A stretch of 64,000 nt of DNA from Pegoplata infirma (Eukaryota > Arthropoda > Insecta > Diptera > Anthomyiidae), in the NCBI GenBank assembly GCA_963921195.1, contig OY992536.1, positions 236,690,023-236,754,022 of the forward strand, written 5' to 3'. A program made the translations under genes and the position numbers. This document shows, piece after piece, positions 1 through 10,526 of this stretch (position 1 is its first letter; the number at the start of each line of letters is the position of its first letter). The notes under the pieces were generated by a model, which worked only from the letters and a program-made list of their open reading frames with translations, searched no databases and was not told the DNA's origin.

Positions 1-2420
1 GCAATTTTGTTTCTGCTGAAATAATGGTCCTATATACTTGAAATTTGGACTGTACGATCCTCTCGCGGAAATAACATTCTAAAGGAAGTACTTTTTTGAA
101 AACTCTACTTTTAAGGGGGGAAAAAGGGGAAGTTAGGGCAATTTTGTATCTGCTGAACTAATGGTCCTCGATACTTAAAATTTAAATGTACGATCCTCTC
201 GCGGATATAACATTCTAAAAGAAGTACTTTTTTTTAAATTCTGCTTCTACGGGGGAAAAAGGGAGAAAGTAGGGCAATTTTGAATCTGCTTAACTAATAG
301 TCCTACATACTTGAAGTTTGGACTGTACGATCCTCTCGCGGAAAGAACATTCTAGAAGAAGTACTCTTTTGAAAGTTCTCCTTCTAAAGGGGGAAAAGGT
401 GGAAAGTAGGGAAATTCTGTATCTGCTAAACTAATGATCCTAGATACTTAAAATTTGAACTGCACGATCCTCTTGCGGAAAAAGTACATATTGTGGAAAG
501 TTCCGCTTCTAAGGGGGAAAAGGCGGAAAGTAGGGCCATTTTGTATCTGCTGAACTAATGGTCCTAGATACTTGAAGTTTAGACTGCACGATCCTCTCTC
601 TTGGAATTAACATTCTGAAAGAAGTACTTTTTTTGAAAATTCCGATTTCAAGGGGGAAAACGGGGAAGGTAGGGCAATTTTGTATCTGCTGAACTAATGG
701 TTCTAGATACTTGAAATTTGGCTGAACGATCCTCTCGCGGGAATTTCCCCCAAAATTCTGGGGGAAAAAGGGGGAAAGAAGGGCAATTTTAAATCTGCTG
801 ATCTAATGGTACTAGATTCTTGAAATTTGAACTGAACGATCCTTTCGCAAAAATAACATACTTAAAGAACTTTTTTAAAAATTCCACTTCTAAGGGGGAA
901 AATGGGGAAGTAGGGCTCTTTGGGGGATTTTGTATCTTTTGAACTAATAGTTTCAGAAACTTGAAATTTGGACTCTATAATCCTCTCGCGAAAAAAATAC
1001 TAAAAAAATATTTTTTTGAAAATTCCGCCTCCAAGGTGGGGAAAATAGAGCAAATTGGTACATTTTTTATCTTCTGGACAAATTGTCCCAAAAAATTGAA
1101 ATTTGGACTCGAGGATCCTCTCACAGAATTAACATGCGGAAAACAAAATTTTTTGAAAATTCCGCCTCCAAGGGTGGGAAAATAGGGAAAATCGGTGAAT
1201 TTTTTATTTTCTGAACAAATGGTCCCAGAAATGTGAAGTTTGGTCTTTAGGATCCTCTCGCGGAAACAACATTCCGAAAAAATATTGTTTGAAAAATTCC
1301 TCCACCACGGTGAGAAAGGTGGGGAAATAGGGAAAATCGGTACATTATTTATCTTTTAAACAAATGGTTCCAGAAACTTGAAACTTGAACTCTAGGATCA
1401 TCTCGCAAAAAAAAACATCTTGAAAAAAAGTAGAAGGGCAATTTTGTATCTTCTGAACTAAAACTTTAAGTTTTGATCCTCTCGCGGAAATAATTTTTTG
1501 CAAAATACACTTTTTGAAAATTTTGGTTTTAAGGAGGGCCAAGAGGGGAAAAATAGGGCAATTTGGTAAATTTTAAACTAATGGTCTTAAAAACATGACA
1601 TTTGCAATATAGGATCATCTCGCGGAATAACATATTGAAAGAAGTACTTTTTTGAAAATTACTTTTTAATGGGGGAAAGAAGGGCAATTTTGTTTCTGCT
1701 GAGCTAATGGTCCTAGATATTGAAGTTTGGACTGTACGATCCTCTCGCGGAAATAACATTCTGGAAGAAGTACTTTTTTGGAAAAATCTGCTTCTATAGG
1801 GGGAAAAAGAGGGAAAGTAGGGCAAATTTGAAATTTGAATCCTCTTGCGGAAACAACATTCTAATGGAAGTATTTTTATGAAAATTTCGCTTCTACGGGG
1901 AAAAAGGGGGAAATTAGGGCAATTTTGTATCTGCTGAACTAACGGTCCTAGATACTTGGAATTTGGGGTGTACGATCCTCTCTCGGAAAAAACATTCTGA
2001 AAGAAGTACTTTTTTGAAAATTTTGTTTTATAGGTGGAAAAGGGGGAAAAGTAGGGCAATTTTGTATCTGCTGAACTAATGGTCCTATATACTTGAATTT
2101 TGAACTGTTTTGTATCTGCTGAACTAATGGTTCTAGATACTTGAAGTTTGGACTGTACGATCCTCTAGCGGAAATAACATTCTGGAAGAAGCACTTTTTT
2201 AGTAAATTCTGCTTCTAAGGGGGAAAATGGGGAAAGTAGGGCAATTTTGTATCTGCAGAATTAATGGTCCTAAATAATTGAAATTTGGACTGTACGATCC
2301 TTTCGCGGAAATAACATTCTAAAATAAGTACTTTTATGCTTCTAATGGGGAAAAAGGGAGAATGTAGAGATACTTAAAATTGGTACTTTACGATCCACTC
2401 GCGGAAATTATTTGGTACAT
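1..2420 (-). repeat. Degenerate tandem array, unit about 135 bp
   Basis: The phrase AGGGCAATTTTGTATCTGCT recurs near 138, 274, 411, 534, 674, 782 and onward to about 2240, mostly 120-140 bp apart with a few shorter units. Each unit also carries GATCCTCTCGCGGAAATAAC, ATTCTGAAAGAAGTAC and a GGGGGAAAAAGGGG purine block. Units differ by point changes and small indels, so the array is old. Weak open readings on both strands (for example 961-1185 and 1529-2059) follow the repeat period and have no domain; they are not genes. Confidence 0.85.
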
Positions 2421-2424
2421 ATTG

Positions 2425-2856
2425 TGGGTGCTGTGGCTTAGTGGTTAGAGCGTTGGACTACTAGCCAGCAAGCCTGGGTTCGATTCTCAGCTCAGGCAGA
2501 ACTACATTTTTTCAGATATTTATTAGTTTCTATTTATAACTAATATCTATCGCAGCACCCTCCTTCGTTGATAAATAGCACTAAAAACGTCAACGAAGTA
2601 AAATAATAAAATAATGTCTATAAACACAGCTTCAAAAATAATTCGCCAGATCAATAACAGATGGCGATGCAACAACTGTACTCAAAATTATCAACACGCG
2701 CAATTACAGTGTTGCCATACTGAAGCCCTTCTATCTTTCAAATCTTTCATCTCTCTTCTATCCCCTTTCCGAAAGAAGCATCACGGTTACATTGGTAATT
2801 GATAGGCAGTATTGCCTGAGTGTTGCTTCTTTTTTAAAAAAAAAAAAAAAAAAAAA
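2425..2856 (+). mobile_element. tRNA-derived SINE with A-tail
   Basis: The head has an RNA polymerase III A box (TGGCTTAGTGG, 2434-2444) and B box (GGTTCGATTCT, 2477-2487). A D-arm, an anticodon arm (GTTGG/CCAGC) and a T-arm (CTGGG/CTCAG) can be drawn. The anticodon loop has 8 rather than 7 bases and there is no ordinary acceptor stem, so this is not a working tRNA. Instead GGGTGCTG (2426-2433) pairs with CAGCACCC (2553-2560), closing a domain of about 135 nt that also holds a TATTAGTT/AACTAATA hairpin. A further 9-bp hairpin is CTTCGTTGA (2563-2571) with TCAACGAAG (2590-2598). The body ends in about 21 A's (2836-2856). It sits inside the reverse element 1-3006. No clear target duplication. 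The 62-codon ORF inside is not conserved coding as far as I can tell. Confidence 0.75.
2434..2487 (+). promoter_or_regulatory. Pol III internal promoter (A and B boxes) of the SINE
   Basis: A box TGGCTTAGTGG fits TRGYNNARNNG exactly. B box GGTTCGATTCT fits GGTTCRANTCC except at the last base. Spacing between the boxes is about 32 bp, normal for a tRNA-type promoter. Confidence 0.7.
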
Positions 2857-3084
2857 TTTTGCAACTTTAAATCTACTCCAAATATAATATTTTAAAGGTC
2901 GAAACTAACAATTTTTATGTTTAATTAAAAATTAATAAGAATTTGAAGTAATAAAGTTTTTTTTTTACAGCTAACCGGTAACGAAGTACCGGGCGAGTTA
3001 GCTAGTATTACATAAGAACAGGCTAATTTGGGTTTTTATTTTATTAAAAATTTTCAGAGTTTTTAAAAAAACTTCAAAAAGACT

Positions 3085-3843
3085 CCCAAGGGAAGTATCT
3101 CAACACTTATGAACAGATTTGTCTGAAACTTAAAATATATGTATATTCAAGAGACGATTTTAAGGTTGGGGTGTCTCGGCTTAGCTGCCATATCGGTGTT
3201 TAAAAATTTCGTTGTCCCCTTATGAAACCATGTGGACATTCGGGAAAATTTTGATAACTTCCGAACTAACAGGAATATCGTCTAGGGCAAAAATACGGGT
3301 CGACTTAAATTTAATAAAGATTATTTCTTATCCATATGGATATCGTAGGTCTATGTCTTCACATAAGTACCCCCCAAAATTTACACATTTTCCTGAACTT
3401 AAAGAAGCTGAATTTTTATGCCACCATTGGATAGGCATTAAAAAAACCTTTCTTCTCATATGAAAACATCATATAGTTTCTTAAAAAGAAATGGCTGAAA
3501 AATCGGTTCATAAGGGTTAGAACCGATTTGCCTGAAACTTAAAATATATATTAAAGAGACAATTCTAAGGTTGGGGTGTCCCGGCTTATCGGCCATATCG
3601 GGGATTTAGGGGTCCAAAACATGGGTCAAAAAATGGCGAAAAAATAGTTTTTTGGATTTTTCAGCCATTTCTTTTTAAGAAACTATATGATGTTTTCATA
3701 TGAGAAGAAAGGTTTTTTATTGCCTATCCAATGGTGGCATAACCTTGTAAAAATTCAGCTTCTTTATATATTTTGTTCAGGAAAATGTGTAAATTTTGGG
3801 GGGTACTTATGTGAAGACATAGACCTACGATATCTTCCCTTGT
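3085..3843. mobile_element. Palindromic element with AAGGGAAG termini (copy 1)
   Basis: The left end reads CCAAGGGAAGTATCTCAAC and the right end CTTCCCTTGT. Two inverted arms are clear: 3340-3504 (from GATATCGTAGGTC to GAAAAATC) and 3655-3834 (GATTTTTCAGCC back to GACCTACGATATC), around a spacer of about 150 bp. The segment 3085-3340 recurs in the copy at 63272-63672. The ORFs 3212-3463 and 3687-3881 are readings of the arms and have no recognisable domain. Non-autonomous; superfamily unknown. Confidence 0.7.
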
Positions 3844-3969
3844 CAGTCAAAAAAATAGCACCATTAATTCTTAAATTTTAAAAACGAATGGATTATGAAT
3901 TCAGTATTGTTTTGATATCTTTAAATATTAAAAAAAAAAATTTCGAGTGCTCATTGTTGACAATTGCCT

Positions 3970-6085
3970 CTGTAAAACGTTTTTGTACCGAATTTGCGAG
4001 ATTTTTGGATCTTTAATTCGAAATTGAGTTCCAGATTTGCTGAACAGCCACCCAAAGAGCTTCATTACAAGTTGGTTGTATTCGAGACACTCCCTTTTCT
4101 ATAGCTGTACATTAACTATCGATTTGGTCTAGATCTGGGGACTCACCAGGCCATTTCATCACGTTTTCTTTGTTGTCCAGACCCAATTTTTCGCCAATTT
4201 CCCATCAAGCTTTGTGTAATTGACGTGCTAAAAGGCCTAAATTAGTGGCATTTGCTCAAAAACTTATGGTAACATTACTTTATGGAGGATAAAAACGTTA
4301 AGTGTATATCCACGGTTGATCTAGTTCAATATGTGATCCATGGTCCAATATATAAACCCCACTCCGCAGTAGGAAAATATCCCCCACACCATGAGCACCA
4401 TTAAGTTATTTTTCTTTCGAGTTTTGGATTGAATTCCGCGTTATAGGGTCTTATGACATAGGTATGTGATCCTATGTCTTAAAATAAACAACAATGGATT
4501 CATTTGTCCATAGAACATTGACCCACTTTTAAGCTGGTCATTTTGAGTTACGTTTAGCAAACTTCAAACGACTTGCAGCATGCAAAGACTATCAATACTT
4601 AAAGATATGTGAAGTCTCCCATCTTCTGTTAAACCCTCTCTTAAATTCCCTTTGCTAAGTCCGCCATCGAACTGGACGTTTGATCAAACCAAAAAAAAAT
4701 CCTTTAAGTTCGATATAAACAAAAAAAAAAGTGTTGCAGTTTGGCGATTTTCAGACTAAAGCTAGCGTTTTTTTTTTAATCTAGCTGTAAAAAAAGTTTT
4801 TTTTTGTGGATTATCGGGAAATCCAATGACTTTTTATTTGCTAACAATTTGTTTTAAACACTTTTAAAGGTATTTCTTAAATAATATTACCATAATAATT
4901 ATAAATTGATACATTTTTTCAAAATTTATTAGGCGCTTTTAAATATAAAAAGTTAGCATTATTTGTCAAACCAACAATGTTAATTTAACATTATCGTATT
5001 TTCCTCGTCTAACAGTTTTCGTACCTTCTGTTATCAAGTTCCAAAATTTTAAGAGTGGAAGACAAAGAGCTTGCAGCATGCTTAAGTGAGAGTAGGCGCA
5101 CTTTTCCGAGTCTACAAGCGTTAATGTTGTTGATTTGTAATCTTTGACAACCATTTTCGCCATTTGCTGTCCTTTTTTAGCTCTGGAGCTGCCGTAGATG
5201 GGGCTTTCTTCCATTGTCATTACCAGGGAAACCAAAAATATGCTCTAAAAAACACGTTTTATGCGCTTAAAAAATGCCCTTAAAAATGGAAAATATGCTC
5301 TAAAAACAATAAAAATATGCTCTTAAAAAAAATTATATCCCCTTTTTTTTTTACAATTTTTAGAGAATAGGCCCAAAAAATACCGTTATGTGGGGTAGTT
5401 AGAGGGTTAATATGGGCTTAAAGGGGTAATGAAGCAAGAACATGCCAAAGCATAATCAATCGTCAGAACCCCGTTATTTTGGAAAAGAAAAAGAAACAAA
5501 CATTTCAATCCACTTACAAAATTAAAATTAAAAAAAAAAACCCCAAAAAAATTTTAAAAAAAAGTTGTGTTTAATTAAAAAAAAAATGGGGAAAACAATT
5601 CTCTAAAAATTAAAAAATGCTCTAAAAACTTAAAAAAATGCTCTAAAAAGTAAAAAAATGCTCTAAAAATTGAAAATATGCTCTAAAAATATGCTCTTAT
5701 GATAAAATATGCTCTTAAACCTAAAATATGCTAAAATATGCTCTTAAGGCTAAAATATGCTAAAATATGCTCTAACAAATCGATGCCAGATTTCTTAAAA
5801 TCTTCTGAAACGGATAAATACCTTACCCATTTATCAATACAAAGCGCAGGAAAAAACATGATACTGCATATTTTTGGTTTCCCTGGTCATTACAAACACC
5901 TAACCACTAATGGTGACAAAGATCGCGTGTGACTAAGTTTTTCAAGCTCCAACGTTAATTTTGTTGAATTTCCAATCATTTTATAAGCGCATCCAACCAA
6001 TTTTCCTATTTCAGAATATGGTTTATGTTCAGAAATCATATTTCTTACAAAAGCACGTTTTTGAGGAGTGTAATTCCTTCCACGT
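3970..6085 (-). pseudogene. Degenerate Tc1-like transposase
   Basis: Reading the minus strand from 6085 gives GRNYTPQKRAFVRNMISE and then SEIGKLVGCAYKMI, the N-terminal helix-turn-helix region of Tc1-type transposases. Further on are WVNVLWTNES (about 4490-4525; usual form VLWSDES, so the catalytic Asp is Asn here), VWGIFSYCGVG (about 4360-4395) and KWPGESPDLDQID (about 4119-4157; usual form WPAQSPDLNPIE, the final Glu replaced by Asp), then EALWVAVQQIWNS. Motif order and spacing fit the family, but frames shift and stops are frequent. A hAT-type MITE at 5224-5885 splits the N-terminal part. The 89-codon ORF at 4966-5235 lies between recognisable segments and may be pseudogene or another insertion. 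Dead. Confidence 0.75.
5224..5885. mobile_element. hAT-type MITE with 20-bp TIRs and 8-bp TSD
   Basis: Perfect 20-bp terminal inverted repeats CAGGGAAACCAAAAATATGC lie at 5224-5243 and, inverted, at 5866-5885. The direct duplication GTCATTAC is at 5216-5223 and 5886-5893. An 8-bp duplication and a CAGGG start are the hAT signature. The interior is non-coding and carries many copies of ATGCTCT followed by A-runs near both ends, the kind of subterminal repeat hAT transposases bind. It is inserted in the Tc1-like pseudogene, so it is younger than it. Confidence 0.93.
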
Positions 6086-6690
6086 CATATTTTTTGAAAA
6101 TAAATGTCAAATTTTGTAATGAATTAAATTTTTTTATAAATAAAAACAATCTTTCTTTAATATTTAACACTTTTATTTAAATAATTAAAACAATATTAAT
6201 TTTTTTAAAGAAATTTTTTCATTCGGTGCTATTTTATTGACTGCACAGATTCAGAGTTTTTTTTTTAAATATCCATCATTAAATTAATTAATTTGGTTAA
6301 AATTTTAAATGAAGAGTTTTTATACCAAAAGGAACCACAATTTACCTGCAAGTCGTTGAAATTCGACAAAAACAATTTTTTCTGCCACCCTAATGTATAT
6401 AGTTACAAATGTATTTGGGTTTCTTCTTCCTTAATTTTCAAATGAAAAAAAAAACCAAGCTATCATAGAATGTATATGCAAAGTTACAATGTTGCAACTA
6501 AAAATAAAAAAATCTTTTGGTTTTATAAGCCTTTACATATATTTTTTTTTAATATTATTCACTACAATAGTGTTTAAATATTTATAAAGCAAAGAAAAAA
6601 AATATAGTAATTACTTCAATAATGATGTTGTTACAAAATTGTAGTTAAAGAACTGCTACTACTACTGTTAAATGAATGAATGACTGACTG

Positions 6691-7279
6691 ACAAGGGAAG
6701 TCTCCCTGGTGTCACCCTCCGATCTTCATGAAATTTGGATATGTTGTTAAGAACGAAAATTAATTTAACACGTATTTTTTTTTAGCATCCCAAACTCATT
6801 TTTAGGAGGGTCGATTTGTATGGGGGGAAATTGACCTTTTTCAGTTTTTTATGATTTACGTTTATTTAAACAAAATTAACATAGGCACATGTGGTATCAG
6901 ATTAAAAGTATTAAAAATACCTATCTCATGGTGCCAAAGGAGTTAATATTTTTCGACTTATTAACAAAAGTGTCCTAAAATTTTGGTATTTTACTCAATA
7001 TGACGAAAAGTTGTGCATATTTAAACATGTTCTTAACACACGTAGATAGGTTTTCCAAAGACCTTTCATTTAGTATGTAACATGACTAGGTTTCTTTGCA
7101 TAATATAGGAGATAAACGAAAAAAACTGAAAAATTACCTTTTCTTCCCCCCTGCTTTTCTCCCCCTAAATATGAATTTAGGCTGCTAAAAAAAATACGTG
7201 TCCCTTTATTTTTTCTGATCTACAAAATAAAACCAATTCCATAAAGATCCGCGGGTGACACTTGGGAGACTTCCCTTGT
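6691..7279. mobile_element. Foldback element with ACAAGGGAAGT termini
   Basis: Starts ACAAGGGAAGTCTCCC and ends GGGAGACTTCCCTTGT. The inverted arms extend about 170 bp inward with scattered differences; shared blocks include GTGTCACC, ACACGTATTTTTTTT/ACACGTATTTTTTTTAGCAGCC and TTTTTCAGTTTTTT. No ORF. A half copy lies at 48326-48531, and the termini resemble those of 3085-3843. No convincing target duplication. Confidence 0.85.
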
Positions 7280-7776
7280 GAGTAGAAGGAAGGTAATCAG
7301 ACAGACTAGCAGCCAAGCTTGATAGACTCTGATAGACAATGGATTTTTTTAATATGGCAGACACACTACAGACTCATGTAAAAACCGAAAACAATACATG
7401 TTGCAAAAAGGGGTTCCTTTTAGAACTTCATTATATGGTTGCAAAATGAAAATTAAAAAAAAAATGAGAATGATAAAATTATTATATTTTGCATTGTCTA
7501 TACAAGCGTCTGCATGTTTTGATGTGTAGTGATTTGCGCTTCGTTGCATTTGAAATGTGTCAGTGAACAGAAAATTAGTATGAAACCAAAAGAAGAAACC
7601 AAAATAATATACCGACACACAAAAGAAGAGTTAATAAAAATTTAATATGCAAAAATAATAAAAGAATAGAATTTAGGTAATACAAACATAAGTATAAAAA
7701 TTAAAAAAGAAACTACATACACAGAAAGAATTATTGTTCATAATAGGCCAATGAATTTTTTCATTAGAACAATGAT
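7280..7776. other. AT-rich stretch without recognised content
   Basis: The 89-codon minus-strand ORF at 7349-7618 has no family signature and a low-complexity composition. Nothing else supportable. Confidence 0.5.
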
Positions 7777-7875
7777 TTTTAACATGATAATGTTTTTAGG
7801 CTGGTGTCTAATTTTAAAAAAGTTGCAGGACGCCACCTCAGTTTGACTACATATGCTAACAATTAACGAAAAAGA

Positions 7876-8075
7876 AAATAACAATTTTTTTTATCAATTT
7901 TTTTTTTGTTTTTTCGTTAGTTTTTTTTATAAATTTTTTTTCATATTTATTTTTTTATCAAATTTTTTTTTTCATAATTTTTTTTTTCATAATTTTTTTT
8001 TTCATCGATTTTTTTTTTTTAAACAAATTTTTTGTTTTCATCAAAAATTTTTTTTTTTATAAAAAATTTTTTTTT
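7876..8075 (-). repeat. T-rich array (minus-strand GATGAAAAAAAAATTT type)
   Basis: Irregular repetition of runs of 7-10 T's separated by ATCAA, TCATAA or TCATCG. It is the inverse of the A-rich arrays at 10290-10526 and 11345-11625. The predicted 69-codon peptide is a run of Phe with no meaning. Confidence 0.8.
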
Positions 8076-8082
8076 TCTTCAT

Positions 8083-9442
8083 GGGCAAATCCAGCTCAAA
8101 CCGCACAGCATTCGGATTTGTCACCTTCGATATAAATAAATTTTGCCAAATATATTGCAAATGGATAGTGTTCCTAAAATCATTACCTTTCTGGCTCCAA
8201 AACCTTTCGGTTTTCGAAATATGGCGGCTTAAAAATTGGCAAAAACGTCAAATTTTCAAAAAGGTGCACATACAAGGTTAGGTTAGGTTGTAAGTGGCTG
8301 CTGACGTTTTACGTCAACACACGTAGACTCTGAGGTCCATTGTGATACCACGGGACCGTAATAGGTTTCCCTACTAGTCCCTGTCGTTAAACCATTTTGA
8401 GCTTCTTATAAAACTCCTTAGATGTCGAATTTTGACATCCAACAAACCAGAAAGATCGTACAGCTCCCTAGATCCCAGTGAAGCAAGTCTCTGACCAGAA
8501 AGTGCCGGGCAATGGCAAATAAAGTGTTCGATAGTTTCCAACTCCTCTTCATCCATGCAACTTCGGCGAAAGTCATTCGACGTCACATTTAACCGCTCTG
8601 CGTGCTTCCCTATAAGACAGTGTCCGGTAATTATAGAAACCACCGTCGAAATCTCTCCTCTTGGAAGCGATATCAGCTCACTTGTGCGCCCCTGATTAAG
8701 AGAAGGCCAAATCAGTCGTGTTGTCTCACACATCCATCCATTTGCCCATCTTTGATTAGTCTCCGTCGCAGAACAAAGCCGTAGGTTTTGCTTGCAAGTT
8801 TCTAGTGGCATACCAACACATTCCAATTCTGTTGGAACCTGTAAGGTAGTTCCTAGTCTTGCAAGCTCATCGGCTTTGCAATTCCCTGGAATGTCTCTGT
8901 GCTGCTTCGTGTGTGTAAGCTTTTGCATATGAACTCGTAGAAAAAACCTTGCCTTCGAGCACGTTTTCCTCTGTAACTTTAGAACCATATGAGTGTCCAC
9001 CCTGAAATTTTGATACAAATGTAGGGAAAGACTTTATTGTTATCATATATTTTTTTTAGAATTTAAAAAATATCGGATTTTGAGATATAGGTCTTTGAAC
9101 ATTAGACATTGAAATATGACCTTTGACCTTTCATTACAAGAAAATATTGTGCATGTCACTTTTAAGGTAATCCTTTCAGCTTTAAAATGGTACCTATTTG
9201 GTAATTGTGGGTTTTATAGTTTTGAAGTTATGGGTGACTTTGTATGTGCACCTTATTGAAAATTTGACGTTTTCGCCAATTTTCAAGACGCCATATTTCG
9301 AAAACTAAAAATTGTTGGAGCCTGTAAGGTAATCATTTTATGAAAACAACGCATGTGAAATATTTTTTGCGAATTTCATTTAAATCGGAGGTGACAAATA
9401 CGAAAATGACAGTTTTCTGTGCGGTTTGACCTGGAATCACCC
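8083..9442. mobile_element. Element with about 190-bp imperfect TIRs, interrupted by a retrotransposon tail
   Basis: The left arm 8083-8275 runs from GGGCAAATCCAGCTCAAACC to GGTGCACATACAA. The right arm, inverted from 9442, runs GGGTGATTCCAGGTCAAACC to GGTGCACATACAAAG (about 9243). Shared blocks include CGCACAG, TTTGTCACCT, TCGAAATATGGCG and AACGTCAAATTTTCAA. The left arm is broken at 8275 by a reverse-strand retrotransposon tail. No ORF of its own; 8081-8281 is a reading of the arm. Confidence 0.8.
8276..8902 (-). pseudogene. 5'-truncated non-LTR retrotransposon tail (copy a)
   Basis: Minus-strand reading gives the end of an RNase H domain (HRDIPGNCKADELARLGTT) and the C-terminal region common to copies b and c, including GHCLIGKHAERLNV, the Cys/His motif CRSCMDEEELETIEHFICHC and LRSFIRSSKWFNDRD. 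It ends with the 3' sequence ...TTACAACCTAACCTAACC. Copy c diverges from it at about 8902, which marks the truncation; the first 40 or so codons of the open reading to 9018 are flanking sequence. It lies in the left arm of 8083-9442. No target duplication found. Confidence 0.85.
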
Positions 9443-9529
9443 TCATCAAAAAATTTTTCACCAAAAATTTTGTTTTCATTAAATTTTTTGTCATAATTTT
9501 GTTTTTCGTGAAAAAAAAAACTATTTTTA

Positions 9530-10280
9530 ATTTTATACCAAAACTACTTTTTCACCAAGTCCAAATTTACCAAATGTACAGCTCTTTTGGTTTTTTTAAT
9601 GGGGTCCTCGACTGATATTTCAATTCGTTTTGCATGGAATAGCACAGTAAAGTAACATTATTTTTTCTAAAAAAAAACTTTGCTTTGGCAAGTACACCAA
9701 ATCTTCCGCAATACATTATCATGATTTAATGTTTTGGGCAAGAGTACAAAACTCGCTGGCATTTTTTCATAGGGCTGCGATTTTTTTTTTCAAATATTCA
9801 TATTCAAATTTCATTGCATTAATGAAAGTAATCACTGATTTTATGTATTTTATTTTTTATGATATTGTTTATAAACTTTATGAATATTTTTATTATTACA
9901 GATTTTTTATCAATAAAGTCATAAAAAATGCCTGCGAATTTTGTACTCTTGCCCAAAACATTAAATCATGATAATGTTTTGCGGAAGATTTGGGTGTACT
10001 TGCCAAAGCAAAGTTTTTTTTAGAAAAAATAATGTTATATTACTTGGCTATTACATGCAAAACGAATTGAAATATCAGTCGAGGACCCCATTAAAAAACC
10101 AAAAGAGCTGTACATTTGGTAAATGAGTGCAAAAATAAGTGCAAAAAAGTGTTTTTACATTTTGGAGAGTATAAAAGATTTAGCACTAAAGTATTTTACA
10201 CTCTCACTTGTTTTATGTACATTTGATAAACAAATGGAACATTTTTATGTTAAAAGTTTAGACTTGTTGAAAAAGTAGTT
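9530..10280. repeat. Inverted arms of composite I
   Basis: The left arm contains AAACTACTTTTTCACCAAG, GTACAGCTCTTTTGG, ACTTTGCTTTGGCAAG, ATTATCATGATTTAATG and GGGCAAGAGTACAAAA. The right arm 9925-10280 carries the same blocks inverted and in inverse order, and additionally a GGAGAGTATAAAAG/ATTTGATAAACAAATGG segment missing from the left. The same arms flank 43770-44605. The ORF 9729-9971 spans the loop and is not a gene. Confidence 0.85.
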
Positions 10281-10289
10281 GTGATAAAA

Positions 10290-10526
10290 AAAGGGGAAAA
10301 ATTTAATTTTATTGAAAAAAATGTTTGATGAAAAAAAAAAATGTTTATAACAAAAAATTTTAATGAAAACAAATTTTTTTTTTTGAAAAAAAAAATTTGA
10401 GAAAAAAAATTTAGATGAAAAATTTTAATGAAAAAAAAAAAAAATTTATGAAAAGAAAAATTTTTTGATGTAAAAAAATTGATGAAATAAAAAAAATTGT
10501 TGAAAAGAAAAAAAAAATATAAAAAA
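10290..10526 (+). repeat. A-rich GATGAAAAAAATTTT-type array
   Basis: Irregular units of ATGAAAAAAAA followed by ATTTT, variable in length. It ends exactly where the Helentron start ACAAGT appears at 10527. Confidence 0.75.

Larger units (their letters stand above)
1..3006 (-). mobile_element. Reverse-strand copy of the ACTAGC...-start repeat-filled element, cut by the window edge
   Basis: Read on the minus strand this begins at 3006 with ACTAGCTAACTCGCCCGG followed by TACTTCGTTACCGGTTAGC. It closely matches the start of the elements at 14682 and 18618 (ACTAGCTTACCATCCCGG, then TACTTCGTTACCGGTTG). Its interior is the tandem array at 1-2420, whose units share wording and order with the interior repeats of the 14682 element. 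A SINE at 2425-2856 interrupts it. The far end lies outside the window. Class is unresolved: no ORF, no terminal inverted repeats. A Helitron-like or RTE-derived non-autonomous element is possible. The shared start is seen; the membership of 1-2420 is inference. Confidence 0.6.

Noticed and set aside
1529..2059. A 176-codon minus-strand gene
   Set aside because: It follows the 135-bp repeat period, and similar peptides arise from neighbouring units.
2425..2500. A functional tRNA gene
   Set aside because: Good A and B boxes, but an 8-base anticodon loop, no adjacent acceptor stem, and a long body with an A-tail: a SINE head.
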